DNA of 64,000 bases from Acidipropionibacterium sp. (GTDB lineage Bacteria > Actinomycetota > Actinomycetes > Propionibacteriales > Propionibacteriaceae): the NCBI GenBank assembly GCA_022647765.1, contig JALCLH010000013.1, forward strand, positions 1 through 64,000, given 5' to 3'. Shown here one piece after another: positions 48,640 to 59,101 of the stretch. The notes below the pieces were generated by a model that saw nothing but the letters and a program-made list of their open reading frames with translations, made no database searches and was not told the DNA's origin. How positions within the stretch are numbered: the first letter of the stretch is position 1; the number at the start of each line of letters is the position of its first letter. The position numbers were made by a program, and so were the translations under genes.

Positions 48640-49962
48640 ATGTCACTACATATGTCTGTTTCATCCCCACGCCACCCCCACCCCACTCCCAGCCCCGACC
48701 CACACACCGCCCACACGGCCTGGCAGGCCGCGGTCCCCGCCATCTCCTTCTTGCTCTTTGTCTCCCTGCTGCGGTCCCCGATCACCGCCATCCCGCCGCT
48801 GCTGGGTCGGATATCCGCCGACCTGGGCATGAACTCCGTCGAGATGGGTGCCCTCACGTCGGTGCCGGTTCTCTGCTTCGGCGTCCTGACACCGGTCGCC
48901 TCGGTGGTGATGCGGCGTCTCGACCTCAACTCCTCCGCCCTGTGGACCCTGGCCATCATCATGGCCGGTGCCATCGTCCGCTCCACCGGAACCATCTGGG
49001 CCGCATTCCTCGGCACCGCCGTCATCGCCGCCGGTATGACGATGGGAAACCTCATCGCGCCGATGGTCATCGCGCGGAACTTCAGGAAGCGCACGGCGCT
49101 GATGACCGGCGCCTACTCGGCCTCCATCAACATCGCGGTCACCCTGTCCACCGCCCTGGCCATGCCGCTGGCCCTGCTCATCGGCTGGCAGGGCTCGGCC
49201 GCCGCCTGGGCGATCATCCCCGGCATGATCGTCGGCATCGTCTGGTGGCGGGTCTTCCCTCCCCACGACGGACGCGGACAGAGGCAGGACGCCGTCACCT
49301 CGGCTCCCACCGCTGCCCCCAAATTGACCACAATCTCCGAGCCTGCTGAACCAAGCATCGGAAATCCGCAGCCACGAGCGAGGATCGCCGCCTGGCCCCT
49401 GGCCTGGATCATGGCCACCGCCTTCGCCGGCCACAACTTCGCCTACTACTCGACGGTCGGCTGGCTGCCCACCGCACTGCACGACGTCGCCGGAATGGGG
49501 GAGTCCGGCGCCGGCGTCGCCTCCAGCGTCTTCCAGATCACCGCCGTCCTCGGCCCGATGCTGGTCCCGCTCCTGATGAGCCGGTTCCAATGGCCGATGC
49601 TGCGGATCATGATCGTCATCTGCGCCTCCTGGCTGACGCTGCCATTCGGCATGCTGGCCGCCCCGAACCTGTGGTTCGTCTGGTGCGTCTTCGGCGGCAT
49701 GGCCCAGGGCGCCTTCTTCAGCGCCCTGTTCACCGTCGTCATCCAGCGCACCCGCACCCCAGACGAGAGCCGCCGGCTCACCGCCCTCATCCAGACCACC
49801 GGATACATCGTCGCCGCGACCGGCCCGGTCCTCGTCGGCCATGTGCATGACGCGGTCGGCGGCTGGACGCTGCCCTTCGCGATCATCGGTGTCGGCACGA
49901 TCGTCATGACAGTGTGCGGGATCATCGCAGTCAGCGACACCTCGACGCCGCCCGAGAAGTAA
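48640..49962 (+). CDS. MFS transporter, CynX/NimT type
   Basis: 440 residues, about 12 membrane helices. AISFLLFVSLLRSPITAIPP, LLGRISADLGMNSVEMGALT and SVPVLCFGVLTP are typical of the cyanate/2-nitroimidazole transporter branch of the major facilitator superfamily. The central loop (about 215-245) is long and polar. An ATG at 48652 is an alternative start. The Fur-family gene follows 58 bp downstream. Confidence 0.85.
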   Translation: MSLHMSVSSPRHPHPTPSPDPHTAHTAWQAAVPAISFLLFVSLLRSPITAIPPLLGRISADLGMNSVEMGALTSVPVLCFGVLTPVASVVMRRLDLNSSALWTLAIIMAGAIVRSTGTIWAAFLGTAVIAAGMTMGNLIAPMVIARNFRKRTALMTGAYSASINIAVTLSTALAMPLALLIGWQGSAAAWAIIPGMIVGIVWWRVFPPHDGRGQRQDAVTSAPTAAPKLTTISEPAEPSIGNPQPRARIAAWPLAWIMATAFAGHNFAYYSTVGWLPTALHDVAGMGESGAGVASSVFQITAVLGPMLVPLLMSRFQWPMLRIMIVICASWLTLPFGMLAAPNLWFVWCVFGGMAQGAFFSALFTVVIQRTRTPDESRRLTALIQTTGYIVAATGPVLVGHVHDAVGGWTLPFAIIGVGTIVMTVCGIIAVSDTSTPPEK

Positions 49963-50020
49963 GCAGCGTCACACCCACATCTACATTTGATTGACACAAA
50001 ACAGCGCTACGGTCGCACAC

Positions 50021-50551
50021 ATGACCGAGACCGCCGCACCCTCAACTCGCACACCGCGCACCGCACCGCCGGAAATCGACTGGCAGCAGGAGCTGACTGA
50101 CGCCGGGCTGAGGATCACCTCGGGCCGCGTCGCCACCCTGGCCTTCCTCCAGGACCATCCCCACAGCACCGTCGCCGAGATCCTGGGCGCCCTGCGCAAA
50201 CGGCATCCGAGCCTGTCCACCCAGTCGATCGGCAATATCGTCCGCGACCTCTCCCGCTATGGACTGGTCCGCCGGATCGACCTGCCCGACTCCGGTGCGG
50301 CCCGCTTCGAGACTCGCGTCGGTGACAACCACCACCACGTTCAGTGCGTCATCTGCGGACGCATCGCCGACGTCGACTGCGTCGTCGGTGAGGCCCCCTG
50401 CCTCACCCCGTCCCAGACCCACGGCATGCGGATCCTCGAGGCCGACGTCACCTTCCGCGGCGTCTGCGCCGAGTGCGAGAGTCAGAATCCCGACTTCCCG
50501 ATGCTGCGACACCACGCCGCCAGCCGCCCCTCACCTCGTGCCGGCTGGTGA
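50021..50551 (+). CDS. Fur-family transcriptional regulator
   Basis: 176 residues. Winged helix from about 20 to 95 (DAGLRITSGRVATLAFLQDH, STQSIGNIVRDLSRYGLVRR), then the dimerisation/metal domain with DNHHHVQCVICGRIADVDC and GVCAECESQNP carrying the structural zinc cysteines. It resembles the FurA/PerR type that senses iron or peroxide; no katG or ahpC is adjacent. The ATG at 50021 follows an AT-rich stretch with TTGACA, so expression may be leaderless. Confidence 0.88.
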   Translation: MTETAAPSTRTPRTAPPEIDWQQELTDAGLRITSGRVATLAFLQDHPHSTVAEILGALRKRHPSLSTQSIGNIVRDLSRYGLVRRIDLPDSGAARFETRVGDNHHHVQCVICGRIADVDCVVGEAPCLTPSQTHGMRILEADVTFRGVCAECESQNPDFPMLRHHAASRPSPRAGW

Positions 50552-50603
50552 GCGCCACCCGCGTAACGCCGAATGAACGGCGTCGTCCAGACGACCCCCG
50601 GAC

Positions 50604-50834
50604 CTACTTCTTCGGATGCCACCGGTCGTCGTCGCCCTTGGCGTACTTCTCCTTGACCGCGGCCCAGGCGACCTTGTGCGCGGTCTGCTCGCGGGACTCG
50701 TCGCCGCGCCGGTCCTTGGGACTGCGGTACTGGTCGAAGGCGCTGTTGAACGCCGCCTGATAGATGTCCTGGGCATGCTTCGGCAGGACGTGCTGCACGG
50801 ACTCCGGAAGCTCGTCGATGTTGTCGTACGGCAT
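50604..50834 (-). CDS. ChaB-family protein
   Basis: 76 residues, starting MPYDNIDELPESVQHVLPKH, then AQDIYQAAFNSAFDQY and HKVAWAAVKEKYAKGDD: a full ChaB domain. In enterobacteria ChaB is linked to the ChaA cation antiporter; its role in actinobacteria is unknown. GGAAGGAG precedes the ATG by 7 nt. Confidence 0.88.
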   Translation of the reverse strand: MPYDNIDELPESVQHVLPKHAQDIYQAAFNSAFDQYRSPKDRRGDESREQTAHKVAWAAVKEKYAKGDDDRWHPKK

Positions 50835-51000
50835 GGTCGCGCTCCTTCCTCATGAGGTTCCTGTTCCGGAACACGCTACCTTTGCGCGAGCGCTGCACAA
50901 GGGGTCTGTCGGCCTATCGGCGGCCCGCTATCGGCATCGCGCGAGACTCCCAGCCGGGGACGCCGCGAAAACTGTCGGTGCCGGGAAATATCCTGAGACC

Positions 51001-52305
51001 ATGACCTCCCGCTCCACGTCCCGATCTATCCCGCGCTCCCGCCCCGCCACCCCCGCCGAGGACTGGCAGCAGGCCATCCCCGGCCTGCTCACCCGCGACA
51101 TCCGGATCACCGAGCCGCTGGACCACGCCAAGCCGGCCGATCCGCGCACCATCGAGGTCTACGCGCGGATCGTCGCCACCCCGGACGGCGTCGACCGCCC
51201 CTATCTCGTCTTCCTGCAGGGCGGCCCCGGCTGCGAGTCCCCGCGTCCCACCCTGTCGGACCCGGGATTCCCGGGCTGGCTGCGTCGCGCCCTCGACGAC
51301 TATCAGCTGGTCCTGCTCGACCAGCGCGGCACCGGCGCCTCCTCCCCGGTCTCCGAACCGGTCGGCTCCCCGGAGGATCAGGCCGAATACCTCACCCATC
51401 TGCGCGCCGATGAGATCGTCGAGGACTGCGAGGACATCCGGCGTCACCTCGGCGTCCAGAAGTGGGCCGCGCTGGGCCAGTCCTTCGGCGGGTTCACCCT
51501 GCTGCGCTACCTGTCGGTCCACCCCGAGTCGCTGGACGCCGGCTACTTCACCGGCGGCCTCTCAGCGGTGGGACGCCATGCCGACGAGGTCTACTCGGCC
51601 ACCTACGCCGTGATGGCGCGCAAGTCCGAGGAGTACTACGCGCGCTTCTCGGGCGACCGGGACCGGATCCGCGAGCTGCTCGATCTGGCCGCCGACGGCG
51701 GCGTACGCACCCCCTCGGGGGACGGCGTCTCGCCCTCGCGGCTGCGCTCACTGGGCCATCTGCTGGGAGCCTCCGGCGGCGCCGAGCGGCTGCACTACCT
51801 GCTGGAGCGCGATCCCGGCTCGCGGGGATTCCGCTACGACCTGGCCGAGATGCTGCCCTTCGGCGGCCGGAATCCGCTGTACGCCGTGATCCATGAGTCC
51901 TCCTACGCCGACGGCTGCACCACCGCCTGGTCGGCGTCCCGGACGCTGCCCGAGGCCTTCGCGCAGGACCTGACCCTGCTCACCGGGGAGCACCTGATGC
52001 CCGAATGGTTCGAGGAGGACTCCTCGCTGCGACCGTGGGCGCAGACCGCCGAGATCATCGCGCACCACCCCTGGCCCACCCTTTACGACGCCGACGCGCT
52101 GCGTGCCGCACAGGTGCCCTGCGCCGCGGCGATCTACTTCAATGACGCCTACGTCCCGCTGGAGTTCTCCCTCCAGACGGCCTCCCTGCTGCCGCACATG
52201 CATCCCTGGGTGACCAGCCAGTATGAGCACAACGGCTCGAACGCCTCGGGCGGCGGCGTGCTGGACCGGCTCATCGGCCTGGCCCGCGGCGACATCGTCC
52301 GGTGA
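51001..52305 (+). CDS. Proline iminopeptidase-like alpha/beta hydrolase (S33)
   Basis: 434 residues. Oxyanion region FLQGGPGCESPRP, LLDQRGTGASSP and the nucleophile elbow GQSFGGFT, all typical of S33 prolyl aminopeptidases. The cap domain follows, with the C-terminal Asp in IYFNDAYVPLE and the His in SQYEHNGSNASGGGVLDRL. It probably releases N-terminal proline or other residues from peptides in the cytoplasm. No Shine-Dalgarno precedes the ATG at 51001. Confidence 0.88.
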   Translation: MTSRSTSRSIPRSRPATPAEDWQQAIPGLLTRDIRITEPLDHAKPADPRTIEVYARIVATPDGVDRPYLVFLQGGPGCESPRPTLSDPGFPGWLRRALDDYQLVLLDQRGTGASSPVSEPVGSPEDQAEYLTHLRADEIVEDCEDIRRHLGVQKWAALGQSFGGFTLLRYLSVHPESLDAGYFTGGLSAVGRHADEVYSATYAVMARKSEEYYARFSGDRDRIRELLDLAADGGVRTPSGDGVSPSRLRSLGHLLGASGGAERLHYLLERDPGSRGFRYDLAEMLPFGGRNPLYAVIHESSYADGCTTAWSASRTLPEAFAQDLTLLTGEHLMPEWFEEDSSLRPWAQTAEIIAHHPWPTLYDADALRAAQVPCAAAIYFNDAYVPLEFSLQTASLLPHMHPWVTSQYEHNGSNASGGGVLDRLIGLARGDIVR

Positions 52306-52376
52306 TCTGGCTTGGGGTGCTGGGATAGAGACGCGCGGAAATGGGGGATGACAAGGTGAGATCCGAGAGGGGACAG

Positions 52377-53285
52377 ATGATCGGCACGCAGCAGGAGCTC
52401 GAGGATGCGCTGGCCGTGGGGATGCCGGTTCTCGAGGTCGACTCCAGTGCCCGGACAGAACTGCGGCTTCCGCACCATGCCGGATCGCTGTTCAACAGCG
52501 TCACCGTTCACCTTCACGGCGCCTCCCGGATGACCATCAGCGACGCCATGGTGATGGCCCACGACGACTCGACGGTGGTCAGCGGCCCCGACGGGGTGGT
52601 GACGGCCGACGGCTCGGCCACCGTCCTGGGTTCTGGAGTGGTCAACGCCTCGGGCCGGGCCCATGTGGTCGTCGGCGGATCGGCCTCGGTGACCGCCTGG
52701 GGCCACACCCGCCTGGAACTGTCCGGCGCCGCCACCGCCAGGGTCACCGGCGAGGCGACAGTGCTCGCCGGTGAGGACTCCCGGGTCTGGGCCGGCGGAC
52801 TGTCGCAGGTGGAGATCAGCCAGGACGCCATGTGCCTGGTCTGTGGGCTGGCACCCGACGGCGGCGTGACGATCACCACCCCGGACGCCGTCTCGGCCGG
52901 ACGCGAGGGGAAGGTTTACCGGGCCGACGGCAGCGTCTCCACCCTGGACGACCCGCGCACCTGGTGCCAGATGTTCCATGTCGCGGTGGACGACGGGATC
53001 GCCACCGTCTTCAAGGCCGTCGACACCTTCTGGACCACCGCCTGGGCGGCCCGGCAGGGGATCTTCTACACCCCCGGCACCTGCCCGGCGGCCCCCGACT
53101 GGCAGGACGCCGACACCGGCGGCGGGCTGCACTTCTCCCCGACGGCCTTCCAGGCCCGCCAGGTCGTGCGCAGCTGCACCCATGTGGTGGCCTGCGGGGT
53201 GCGGCTCGATGAGATGCGTCCTCTCAACGACGACGTCTGCAAGGCGCCGCGAGTGGTGCGCGCCTGCCGGAAAGTCGACGAATAG
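52377..53285 (+). CDS. Beta-rich protein of unknown function
   Basis: 302 residues. From about residue 40 to 170 it is a run of short beta strands with a repeated pattern (AMVMAHDDSTVVSGPDGVVT, then ADGSATVLGSGVVNASGRAH), like a right-handed beta-helix or polymer-forming (bactofilin-like) fold. The C-terminal region with Cys and Trp residues (GREGKVYRADGSVSTLDDPR) looks distinct. GAGAGGGGA at 52365-52373 favours the ATG at 52377 over the one at 52341. It lies just before the Abi leader RNA; no link is evident. Confidence 0.65.
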   Translation: MIGTQQELEDALAVGMPVLEVDSSARTELRLPHHAGSLFNSVTVHLHGASRMTISDAMVMAHDDSTVVSGPDGVVTADGSATVLGSGVVNASGRAHVVVGGSASVTAWGHTRLELSGAATARVTGEATVLAGEDSRVWAGGLSQVEISQDAMCLVCGLAPDGGVTITTPDAVSAGREGKVYRADGSVSTLDDPRTWCQMFHVAVDDGIATVFKAVDTFWTTAWAARQGIFYTPGTCPAAPDWQDADTGGGLHFSPTAFQARQVVRSCTHVVACGVRLDEMRPLNDDVCKAPRVVRACRKVDE

Positions 53286-53352
53286 ACAGTCTTCTGTGGA
53301 GGTTCAAGTCTCTCTTGAGGAGTGACACTGCACTTCTTGTGCTGTGACGTGT

Positions 53353-53415
53353 TATAGTAGGTGTCACCAAGACCGGTTCCGCCCGCAAGGGTCCAGGGCC
53401 GGTCCTCTTCTTTCT
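53353..53415 (+). ncRNA. Structured leader RNA of the Abi gene (abiF-motif-like)
   Basis: TATAGT at 53353-53358 is a good -10. The predicted transcript from about 53365 folds as GACCGG (53371-53376) with CCGGTC (53399-53404), enclosing a CCC-GCAA-GGG hairpin with a GNRA loop (53382-53391). A pyrimidine-rich tail CTCTTCTTTCT follows, like a terminator. It sits right before an Abi_2-family gene. A conserved RNA (abiF motif) is known upstream of such genes; assignment to that family is from memory of its placement and is not verified. Confidence 0.55.
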
Positions 53416-53431
53416 GGGCGTGGGAGGTGGC

Positions 53432-54373
53432 GTGCCAGTGACGGCGGCCAAGGTGTTCAAGACCCACGCGGAACAGATCGCACTGCTGCGATCACGTGGC
53501 ATGATCATCGACGATCCGGCGTGGGCGCGGCACGTCCTGGAACGGGTCAACTACTATCGTCTTTCTGGATACTGGTATTCGTTTCGTGTCCCCGATCACG
53601 ACGGCAGGTCACGGGCGGACCGTTTTTCCGACGGCACGGATCTTGTGGACGTGGTGGCTCTCTACGATTTCGACATTCGGCTGCGAACGGCGGTGTTTGC
53701 AACGCTCGGGCCGATCGAGCTGGTGTTCCGCTCGATGCTCGGCCATGAGCTGGGGCGGATCGATCCGCTCGTGCATCTGCAGCCGCGGCTTCTCGGCCCG
53801 GTCGCCCGGCTGTCTGGCAGTGATGCGGAACCGTCGTCGACGTACACGAGATGGCGGAACCACTATCAGAGGGAACTCGCGCAGTCCCGCGAGGACTTCG
53901 TCGCTCATCACCGGCGGAAGTACGGCGGTCACATGCCGATCTGGGCTGCGGTCGAGGTGATGGACTGGGGACAGATGGCCTATCTGTTCCAGTTGGCGCC
54001 CATCGATGTGCGTGACAGGATCGCCACCAGGACGTGGCTTACCGCTGCACAGCTCGGCTCGTGGCTGAAGTCACTGAATGTTCTGCGCAACTACTCGGCA
54101 CATCACGCGCGGATGTTCAACCGCGTTTATACCCTGAAGCCCCGTTTGCCCCGTGGCACAATGCATCCCGGTCTCGCTGAGCTGGAGCGGCCCGTCAATC
54201 GGACGTTCGGGCACCTCTGTCTGATCCAGTATCTGGGCGAGGTGCTTGATGCCGGCGATTCGGCGCTGCTGCCGAGTGTGCTCGCCACCTATCCGACGGT
54301 GCCCCTTGTCCCGATCAGCCACTGCGGAGTACCTGATGACTGGCAGAACCATCCGTTGTGGAGATCGCCCTAG
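53432..54373 (+). CDS. Abi_2/AbiF-type abortive infection protein (HEPN)
   Basis: 313 residues. The Abi_2 signature is present: FKTHAEQIALLRSRGMIIDD, then HVLERVNYYRLSGYWYSFRV, YDFDIRLRTAVFATLGPIEL, and a C-terminal RNYSAHHARMFNR. The last is an RxxxxH HEPN ribonuclease motif (about 219-224). AbiD/AbiF proteins arrest phage-infected cells and are related to the ancestors of Cas13; several act with a small RNA. GGAGG at 53423-53427 supports GTG 53432, with GTG 53438 as an alternative. Convergent with jetD. Confidence 0.85.
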   Translation: MPVTAAKVFKTHAEQIALLRSRGMIIDDPAWARHVLERVNYYRLSGYWYSFRVPDHDGRSRADRFSDGTDLVDVVALYDFDIRLRTAVFATLGPIELVFRSMLGHELGRIDPLVHLQPRLLGPVARLSGSDAEPSSTYTRWRNHYQRELAQSREDFVAHHRRKYGGHMPIWAAVEVMDWGQMAYLFQLAPIDVRDRIATRTWLTAAQLGSWLKSLNVLRNYSAHHARMFNRVYTLKPRLPRGTMHPGLAELERPVNRTFGHLCLIQYLGEVLDAGDSALLPSVLATYPTVPLVPISHCGVPDDWQNHPLWRSP

Positions 54374-54383
54374 GTCTTTGTGA

Positions 54384-55509
54384 TCACACCGTCGCCAGTG
54401 CCGAGCGGAGCACCCCCACCGCCCAGTCCATCGGGATCCGTTCCTGCTCGAGGCGAAGCCGGCCCTGCTCGATCTCCCGGTAGGCTGCACTCTCTGCGGA
54501 GGTGAGCCCGGTGACACCGTGGGCCTGGGCGGGCTCGATGACCGCGAGTTCTCTGAACTCTCCCAGAGCGACTGAGTCCATCAGCACCGATCGGGTCTGC
54601 GGCAGGCGGCTCCGGCAGCGCGACAGGATGTTGAAGCCGTGGGTGTCCAGATCGCCCCAGTAGAGGATCGCCGCCCCGCGGATCCAGCCCACCCGATCCA
54701 GCTGAACGACGGCGTACCCCCGGCCGTGCACCGCCACCACCCCGGGCATCGGCGGCAGCGCCGCCAGGGTGGTGAGGTTCTCGATGATGAGGACGACCGG
54801 CTGGGGCCACCGGGAGTTTGTTCAGCTCGTCGACGTCCGCGGTGAGATCGCTGAGCGTGACCCCCTCCAGCGACGCGTCGAGCACCCGGATCCGGAACCT
54901 CTGCGGTTCGTCGGCCAACCCCATCCCGACCTGGCCGGTGACCGCGGTCACCAACCGCTCGACGATCCCGCGGTGCATCTCCAGCCACTTGGTGTCGATC
55001 CCGGGCACGGCCACCTGCCGCGGCATCAGCCCGGACTCCGGGTGGTCGACCAGCCAGTCGGTCATCGCCAGCAGACGCCGGATGTCGGCGTCGTCCAGGG
55101 CAGTGACGTCGTCGATCAGCCGCGGCAGGGCGTCACCGAGATAGGCAGAACTCGACCAGTGGGAGCGAAGCTCAGCGGCGATCTGTTGGCTGCGCCGCCA
55201 GACCTGACCCTGCCCGGCCAGCTCGGCGGCCGCGTCGGGGGAGACGACGCGCACCCGCGCCGGAAGAGTCTGACGGCCCCAGCTCGGCCAGTTGCGCACC
55301 ACCCACTCCAGGCTCGCTCCCTCGGGAGGACGCCAGCGGCGCCAGCCCGCCGCCCAGGCGGCCACGGCGTCCGGATCGGCCAGGGCCTGCTGCTCGGTGG
55401 GAGTGCCGAGGGTAAAGGTGGTAGTCAGCTGGGGATCGGCGATCCAGGAGCGGTGGTTGCGCCGATACTTCGCACCGGCCCAGCGGCGCAGATCCGCCTG
55501 GTCCTTCAC
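54384..55509 (-). pseudogene. jetD: Wadjet component JetD (frameshift near 54,800)
   Basis: About 375 residues of the DUF3322-DUF2220 family, the topoisomerase VI-like Toprim nuclease that cuts DNA trapped by JetABC. The N-terminal frame starts MKDQADLRRWAGAKYRRNHR and has GIDTKWLEMHRGIVERLV. The second frame carries the Toprim region: VLIIENLTTLAALPP and the DxD in ILYWGDLDTHGFNILSRC. One base change near 54,800 splits the frames. It follows jetC with 24 nt between coding ends. Confidence 0.85.
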
Positions 55510-55533
55510 GGCAGTCCCCTCATGACAGCGATC

Positions 55534-58500
55534 TCACAGCAGGGTCTCCTGGGAGTCGGCGGTGGCAGGATCGGGGTCCTTCGAGGGTCCGGGCTCCGAC
55601 GACGCAGAATCCGCAGGAGACTTATCCGAGGACGCGGAATCCGCTGACCGTGCCTCCGGCGAGGGCGCGGCGCCGCCTCCAATGGCGTCATCCCCCTGCT
55701 CGTCACCGGCGTCGCCCTCCTCGAACCGGCGCGCGAGGATCCGGCTCGGCCGGCCCGGCTCGTTCTGGAACAGGACGACCCCGCCGACATAGTCCTCCAG
55801 GGTCTGGAGCATCTTCATCGGAGTGGCCAGCAGCAGCTGGAAACCGAAGCTGTGGAACACCTCGAGCCCGGCGCGGGTGAACTCCGGGTCGGTCTTGTCG
55901 AAGGCCTCGTCGAGGGCGACCAGTCCGTACTGGGGCACTGCGCTGCCGTCTCGGGCCAGCTGATAGCGCAGGGCCGCCGCCAGGCAGAAGGTGACGAACT
56001 TCTGCCGCTCGCCGCCGGAGCGGCCGCCGGCGTCCTCGTAGAAATCGACCGCGTGGGCATCGGCGTCGATCACCTCGGCGCGGAACTCGACATGCTGCCG
56101 GGTGTCGAGGCACAGATCGCGCCACTTGCGGTCGGCCAGCTCCTGGGAGCGCAGCCGGCCCATCAGCCGCTGTATCCGCAGGAACCGCTCCTCGGCCGCG
56201 CGGCGCGCCTCGGGGTCGTCTCCGGCCTCCATCACATCGGAGACCGAGTCGGCGGTGATCTCCTGGAGTTCGCGGAGGAATGCCCGGACCTCCGGCAGGC
56301 CGCGGTCGCTGACCCGCACCTGGAGGTGGCAGCCGGGTGAGTACTCGGTGCGCATCAGCGAGTCGTTGATCGGGTCGATCCGATTGCGCACCTCGCGCCG
56401 CGAGGTCCTGATCCGGCTGGACAGGCCGGTGATGTTGTTGCGGGACTGACTCTGCAGCAGCTCGAAGAACCGGGCCTCGAACTCGGGCAGCCGGTCCTCG
56501 CGCAACTGTTCGAGCAGCCGCAGATACTCGGGCAGATAGTCGACGCCGATCGACAGATCCGCGGCCCGTTCCGGCCAGCGCTCCTTGAACTTCCGCATCT
56601 GATTCTCGGCGTTCTTGATCTGCCGGTCCAGGGAGGACTGGGTGGCCAGCCGGTCCTCGTTGATGGCGGACGTAGTCGAGCGGTGGAGGGTCTCGATGGC
56701 GCCAAGATCGGGCTCCTCGTCGTGACTGCCGCGGCGCTGGACCGGGGCCTGGACCCTGGCCTCCAGAGCCTCGCGGACCCGATCGGGGATCTCCTCGGCC
56801 CGCTTGAGCGCGGTCTGCCAGGCGTCGCGCTGAGTGGTGAGGGAGGAGATCTTGCTCTCCTGGAGACCGGCGGAGATCCCGAGACGCCGCGCCTCCTCCC
56901 TGGCCGCGTTCTCGGCCTCGACCAGACCCGGGAGCTCGCTCTCGGCCTGGGCCAGATCCTGGTTCCCGGCCCTCAGTCCTCTCCAGCTCCGCGTTCACCG
57001 CGTCGATCTTCGCCTGTGCCGCCGCGACATCGACGTCTTCGGGTCCGATCCGGCGCAGATCGTTGAGCTCGCGGCGTCGGTCCCGCCGGTCCTGGGCCGC
57101 CGAGGCCAGCTTGTCCGCGGTGTCCCGAGCCTCGTCCCGCCGGACCTCCGCGGCGTCGATGGCCTCGCGCAGCGCCTCCTGCTTGGCCTCGGTGGAGGAT
57201 CCCAGCAGCCAGCGGGTGCGGTCGCCGACCGGCCAGCGATCGTCCTTCTCGTGCCGGGTGCGGGAGTGCTTGACCTGCCCGGCGCGGGTGAGGGCCCGGT
57301 CGTACCCCCTGAACTCGGCCGTGTCATCGAGGCAGCGGTAGTCGTACCGGCGTCCGATGGTCCTGGTGAGCCATCCCGCGAACGGCGAGGAGGCCAGCAC
57401 GGCGACCTTTCCCGGCAGGGTGTTCGCGTCGAAATCTTCGGCGGGGGAGTCGATCCCGGGGTGGACGCGCTCCCAGACCAGCCGGGTGTGCCAGGACCGC
57501 CGGTCGACCTGAGACGCGGTCTCGGCGTACAGCCGCTCGGGCACCAGAAGGGTGCGCGCCAGCGGCCTGAGCACCCGCTCGATCGCGCCCTGCCATTCGC
57601 TCTGACCAGGGTCGACGTCGATGAGCTCGCCGGCGAAAGGGAGCTCGGAGGTCTCGACGCCGAGCCGCTCGGCCAGCTCGCTGCGGGCGGCCAGCAGGGA
57701 CGGTTCCATATTGGAGCGCTGGGCCTGGAGGATCGCGAGCGACTCGGTGAGCCGCTGCGCCTCCTCCCGGGCCTGGACGTAGCCGCGCTGAGCCTCGTAG
57801 TCGGCGGGGCCCTGGGCCTTCTCCTGACTCTCGATCTCGGCGAGTGCGGCGTCGAGCAGCGCCTCCCAGTCTCCCCACTCCTGGGTCGAGCTGGGCAGCG
57901 TCACATCGCACCGCTCGGCCTTCTCTCGAGCCTCGAACAGGTCACTGCGGCGCCGGGCGAGGGTGGCCTCGTGCTCGCCGCGCAGCCGCTCCAGATCGGG
58001 TATCCGGTCCCCGCCGAGACCGGCGATCCGGGCCCGGCAGCGCTGAGTGGCGGTGACGGCGTCCTGCTCCCGCTGCGCGGCGGCCGCGATCTCGGTGCGC
58101 AGGCCCTCCAGCGTCGTCCGGTGGCCCTCGATGAGCGAGTCGGCGACCTCGATGCGCCGCGCGGTGAAGAAGGTCTCGGCGTGGTGCTGCTCGGCCTTGA
58201 GCAGGGCGAGCCTCTCGACGGCCCGCCGGTGGGCGGCCGCGATCGCCTCCAGCGGCTCCAGGGCGGCCACCTGATCGCGGGCCTCCACCACCGCCCGGTG
58301 AGCCCCCGACAGCTCCTCGAACTGGTCGACGGCCTGGTCGGCCAGGGCGAAGGTGTCCGGCTCGTCGAGCATGAAGTCGCGCAGCAGGGCGTTGAGATTG
58401 CCCAGATTCTTGGCGGACTGGGTCTTGTGCAGCAGCCGTTGGGCCTGGTCGGAGGCCAGCCCGAGCTTGCGCTGGATCCGGTTGGCGAAGGCGGAGTAGT

Positions 58501-59101
58501 GCTTGGTCGAGGTCCATCCGGGATGGGCGGCCTTGATCCCGCGCGAGTCGATGCCATTGGCGGCCAGCGGCTCCAGGGACTGCAGATCGACGGCCTCGTC
58601 GGCGTCCAGATAGAGGCTGTTGACGTCGCGAGGGCCGGAGGCCTGCTGGGAGGCGTGCATCAACCGGATGAGGGAGACGGTGCGCCCGGCGGCGTCATCG
58701 AAGGTCAGCGCGATCCCGCTCCAGGTGGCCCCGGAGCGCAGGTATGCGGTGGTGACCTGGCCGGTGGCGTCGTCGACGTCGCGCCGGTGCGCCCCGCGCA
58801 CATAGCTGAGGACGTTGCGCGAACGATCCCCCTGGCCGCTCTGCTGGGCGGCCGCATTGAAGGCGAGCCAACGCGGCTGGACCATCACCGCGGCGATGGC
58901 GTCCAGCAGGGAGGACTTCCCCGATCCGGAGGCTCCGGTGATGAGAACCCCCTTGCGGGGCACGGCGATATCGCAGTAGCCGTTGAAGGTGCCCCAGTTC
59001 ACCAGCTGGATCCGGCTCAGCCGGAACTGGCCGGGGAGTTCGATTCCGGGCTCCCCGGATCCGTCCGAAATGCTCGGAATGCGTAGTGAGGACGCGGTCA
59101 T
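55534..59101 (-). pseudogene. jetC: Wadjet SMC-like ATPase JetC (frameshift near 56,985)
   Basis: About 1,189 residues, a MukB-like SMC ATPase that extrudes plasmid DNA. Walker A is GVLITGASGSGKSSLL (about 51-65). Two long coiled-coil arms flank a hinge near residues 480-600. The ABC signature is GGRSGGERQKFVTF and Walker B is YGLVALDEAFDKTDP. It starts MTASSLRIPSISDG at 59101, overlapping jetB by ATGA. One base change near 56,985 shifts the frame in the second coiled coil. The tail after the ATPase is rich in Ala, Asp and Ser. Confidence 0.9.

Noticed and set aside
53300..53352. A -35 element for the Abi leader RNA
   Set aside because: No hexamer at 16-18 bp from TATAGT resembles TTGACA; only the -10 is credible.
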